Assembly: GCA_013399305.1 (NCBI GenBank)
Contig: VXAI01000160.1
Location: forward strand, 1,399,648-1,463,647
DNA: 64,000 nucleotides
Direction: 5' to 3'
Source: Rostratula benghalensis
Taxonomy: Eukaryota; Chordata; Aves; Charadriiformes; Rostratulidae
Below, piece by piece: positions 60,776 through 64,000 of this stretch. Made by a program: the position numbers and the translations under genes. The notes below the pieces were generated by a model, which was given only the letters and a program-made list of their open reading frames with translations, ran no database searches and had not been told where the DNA came from. Positions within the stretch are counted from its first letter, which is position 1. Every line of letters begins with the position of its first letter.

Positions 60776-62810
60776 CTTTCAAAGAAAATGTTTTGTTTTC
60801 TGTGTGAGGATACTGGCAAATTAGGGTGTGGTCTAGGAATAGTAAACATATATTTCCTATGTGAAATGAGAAGTTTTGATTTTATGTATTCGAAGTTTCC
60901 AACCATTCTGCCCATTCCCCTTCCTCTGCCCTTCCCCCTCTAACTATTGATGCTGAAGAAATGACTCAAGTAGTAGAAAACTTAAGCATCGTTCTTAAAA
61001 ACTTTTTGAAACATATAGGCTGGGTTATATGTAACCAAATCTAAACCAGAATAGCAGAAATACTCATTTTATCATCTGTAGACAGGTAATTATATATTTC
61101 TTTCTTTATACATGCAGTCTGACCTTTTTATTTTATTTTTTAAAACAGAGTAAAATTCTTGGTATTGTTAAAGAGCTATAATGTAGAACTGTAGCTTGTT
61201 ACACTTACTCTCCTGAGTGTAATTGCACTAAGATCATTCAGTTTCCATTTGGAAAGCCAGTGGCAATTACTGGAATACAATGTATCATGCATTTGCTCAC
61301 TGGATATAAAACGTATATACTAATTCGCAATAAAATGTAACAGCTGTCAGTGCATTTTCTGCTCTGTTACTTCAATAAATTGGAACTCTGACTAGAAAAT
61401 GGGAATATTGCATTTTTACACACTCCGTAATGTGTTTGCTTTTTGCAAATACAATTTATTTTTTTCATGACAAAAATTGTGGTTTGTTATTACTGCTAGT
61501 GGATAAATATTCTTATATCAGAATGAATTACACATGGTATCTGTAAAGAAGTAGTAATATTTTCTGCTTTTTATTGTAGCCTGTCTTCAGTAAACAAAAT
61601 GCACTTAACCTACTTCTGTCACATACTGGGTATATTTTTTTAGCATTGCAATGGTTGGGGGATGGGGGGGAGTTTATTTTACCCTGCCTTCGCAGGTATT
61701 TGGATAACTGGTTCACATTTTGTAGGAGACCGTTATTTCCCTCTTGGATTTCTTTTTTTATTTTTATAAGCCTATATATAGATAAATAGTTCTGGAAGAC
61801 AGTTATTAACCATGATTCCTCACATCATGAACTCGTGCATCTGAGTTTTATTTAAGATAAAATGCCTGCACATTTGTGTAATTTTGTTACTTGGGGTCAG
61901 ACTTTTCACAGATAATTAGCCTTTTACACACTGTGAAATCAACCTGCATTGGTTATTTGGCTAGACTCTTTGCTTCTGTTCTTTATTTCCCAGAAGGTTA
62001 ACGTGCTGAAAATCTAGCTGCAAGCACATAGTACTGTCTCTTTGTGTTGCTAATTATCCCATTGCATAATTATTAATATCAGGAGCAGGAAGAGGAAACA
62101 AGCACACCAAATAGTCGTGAATACTAGTGTTCTGGCAGGAAGCTAGTCCTGCATTAATAAAATGTGCCTGTGCCAATATCACAGAAGATAGGAGCGTTCC
62201 TTGTTAAGGATCATTTATTAACTGAGATCATCTTTTAGTTCGCCTTGGGGTAATGACTAATGTCAATGGCAAATTTCACAGTTGTCTAGAGAAATGAATT
62301 AAATTTGTAATAAAAAGCCCTTCGGCTTGTTGTACATGTTCATTTATTGGAGTAGTTGAACTAGGAGAACTGTAAGGCAACCAAGAACATCGGCTTAATT
62401 TTCCTTACATATAATAGTGACCTTTAGCTTCATATTGAAAAAGTTACCTATTATAGACTGGTAAATTAAATGAGAAGTTCCTCTAATGCAAAATAAACTA
62501 AGTGACTGAGCTAAGTTAAACGGCCCTTGAGCTTATGAGTTTTTTGGCAGAAACAAATTCTCTTTTTTTCTACATCTGCTCTGCACAAGCCTTCTGAAGG
62601 TGGTTGGGTGTCTAATCAGTCAAATAACACAATACAAAGCAGGATACAGAGGAGTAATTAGAACCCCATCCTGAAGGATACCAAAGTAGTTGCAAACTCA
62701 TGAGAGTACAGTGGCATTTTGCATATTGTGTGGTTTTGTTTGAAAACTTTTGAATGTTCTCTATATGTCTTCTTTTCTATAAACTCAAGGTAACGTGCAT
62801 CAATTTATGA
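60776..62810. other. Repeat-poor, TAAT-rich DNA; candidate conserved non-coding block
   Basis: No interspersed repeat is recognised across 2 kb. Homeodomain-type words (ctaattatcc, ataattattaat, taattagcc, aataattagcc-like) are frequent in 61900-62330. This is the style of vertebrate developmental enhancers but is only an inference from composition. Confidence 0.3.
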
Positions 62811-62853
62811 AAAGGGTGGGTTGTTGGTGGTGGTTGGTTGGTGGTTTTTTTGA
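62811..62853 (+). repeat. G/T-rich low-complexity tract
   Basis: gggtgggttgttggtggtgg followed by ttggttggtgg and a T7 run. Confidence 0.75.
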
Positions 62854-64000
62854 AATGTATACGTCCATTAAAAACCAGAAGTAAGTCTTAAAATATTGCC
62901 ACTACGGAGAATAAATATGAAATTGACAGGAAAATATCAAAATGTAAGAAGAAAAGGCATGCACCACAGCACAGATGCAATGGGATATAAAATCATCCTC
63001 TGCTCCTAGGTCAACAGAGAAGAAAATTTCTGATTTCAGGGTATATATTTTAGTCTTGGGAAAGATAATAAGCCCTGTCCCACCAGCATTTTAATACAGA
63101 TTGCATTTAATTGTTAGTGTAGTGGCTTTCTCTCTCTCAAAGACATGCCACACCTTACTGAACACAAGAAAAATATGGGGAGAATCCCAGCAGACAGCAA
63201 CAGAAACATCCTGCAGCTGTTGAAAGAAAAAGGAAGTGGGAATACATTTACTTTGTCATCAACACCTAGGTGAGCTCAGGGTGTGCTTATATGGTGAGCT
63301 CCCAAAGCATGCTGACGTGCTTGGAAAATGGTCAAAATAAAAACAAGAGTGCTGTTTTACACTGCATTTTGGTCGAAGTTCAAGACACAATTTCATTTTT
63401 TCAAAATTACTTCCTTGTTGTGTATAAAGTCTCTGTAGTAGGTGCTTTTGTGTGATCTGGTGGTAAAATACTGTGCTTACTTCCATCAAATTTAATATGA
63501 TAGTGGTCTAATGGTCATTATTTTCTGAGAATTATATTGATGTTCTGAAAGTTTTGCAGATGTGAAATTCTGCCTGCACTATGCAATAGCAAAAAATAAC
63601 TTAGAAGTTTCACAAGAAGCTGCATATTATAATGGATACTTTCCACATCAAATATTTTTTTTAAACAGTTTGTCAGGTGAATAAAAGGATGTTCTTACTA
63701 TAACTGACGAGGCTTAGCAAGACATTTGGAGTGAATAGTAATATCATGAAAATGTAAATGCCAACAGAATTTCTAAACAGCTCCCAGGGCAAACGGTAGG
63801 TTGTTAACGGAGTATGGACAGAGGAAGTTTTTAAAGAATTTTGGCAACTCTTGTCTACGTTATTTTTTATGTGACCCAACTCAGGAGTGAGTTATTTCAA
63901 ATGCAAAATTTGTCTGTGGAGAAAAGCATATAGTCAAGTGTAATATCCAGAGGTTGTAATATATCCACAGGGAGTCAGTGTTGCCGGGGGTCGTCTTTGC
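62854..64000. other. Unique DNA, no gene seen
   Basis: No gene or repeat recognised; only chance open frames shorter than 80 codons. Confidence 0.5.

Noticed and set aside
1..64000. tRNA, rRNA, snRNA, CRISPR array, bacterial or phage features
   Set aside because: None seen: no tRNA B-box-like sequence, no regular spaced direct repeats, and the base composition and repeats are avian.

Overview
The window looks like AT-rich, non-coding nuclear DNA from a bird. The evidence is the repeats: four CR1 LINE copies (two ending in the octamer-like attctgtg / atactatgattc tails typical of avian CR1) and one ~1.15-kb endogenous retrovirus LTR of a type I recognise from bird genomes. I see no Alu, L1 or other mammalian repeats. 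I cannot name the species. No functional protein-coding gene, tRNA, rRNA or CRISPR array can be supported anywhere in the 64 kb, so the window is probably a gene desert or the inside of a very large intron.

Layout. 1-6.5 kb: a CR1 3' end at 555-994 with a G-quadruplex-type motif inside it, an A30 tract, A/C-rich low-complexity DNA and a 44-bp duplicated block. 6.5-24 kb: mostly unique sequence with homopolymers, small inverted repeats, two ancient amniote repeat relics and an unexplained GC-richer island at 16.23-16.86 kb. 24-26.5 kb: two CR1 copies in opposite orientation. 26.5-37 kb: unique DNA with two perfect 18-bp palindromes and one splice-flanked open segment at 33.6 kb. 37.35-37.67 kb: the most unexpected item, a minus-strand fragment resembling a Mutator-like (MULE) DNA transposase, carrying an in-frame stop and a changed catalytic residue. 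42.997-45.247 kb: a ~1-kb CR1 fragment with part of its ORF2 reading frame, followed within about 35 bp by an LTR in the same (minus) orientation. 45-54 kb: ancient relics and a possible short inverted-terminal-repeat element. 54.4-62.5 kb: locally more CpG, the longest open frame in the window (208 codons, unrecognised), an ancient CR1 relic, and repeat-poor stretches that read like conserved regulatory DNA.

The elements do not form a pathway. They record successive waves of invasion: very old amniote retroposons, a MULE-type DNA transposon, avian CR1s, then an ERV. Any present function is likely to lie in regulatory DNA toward the right end, which needs cross-species alignment to confirm. 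Repeat families were assigned from memory of their consensus sequences, not by a search.
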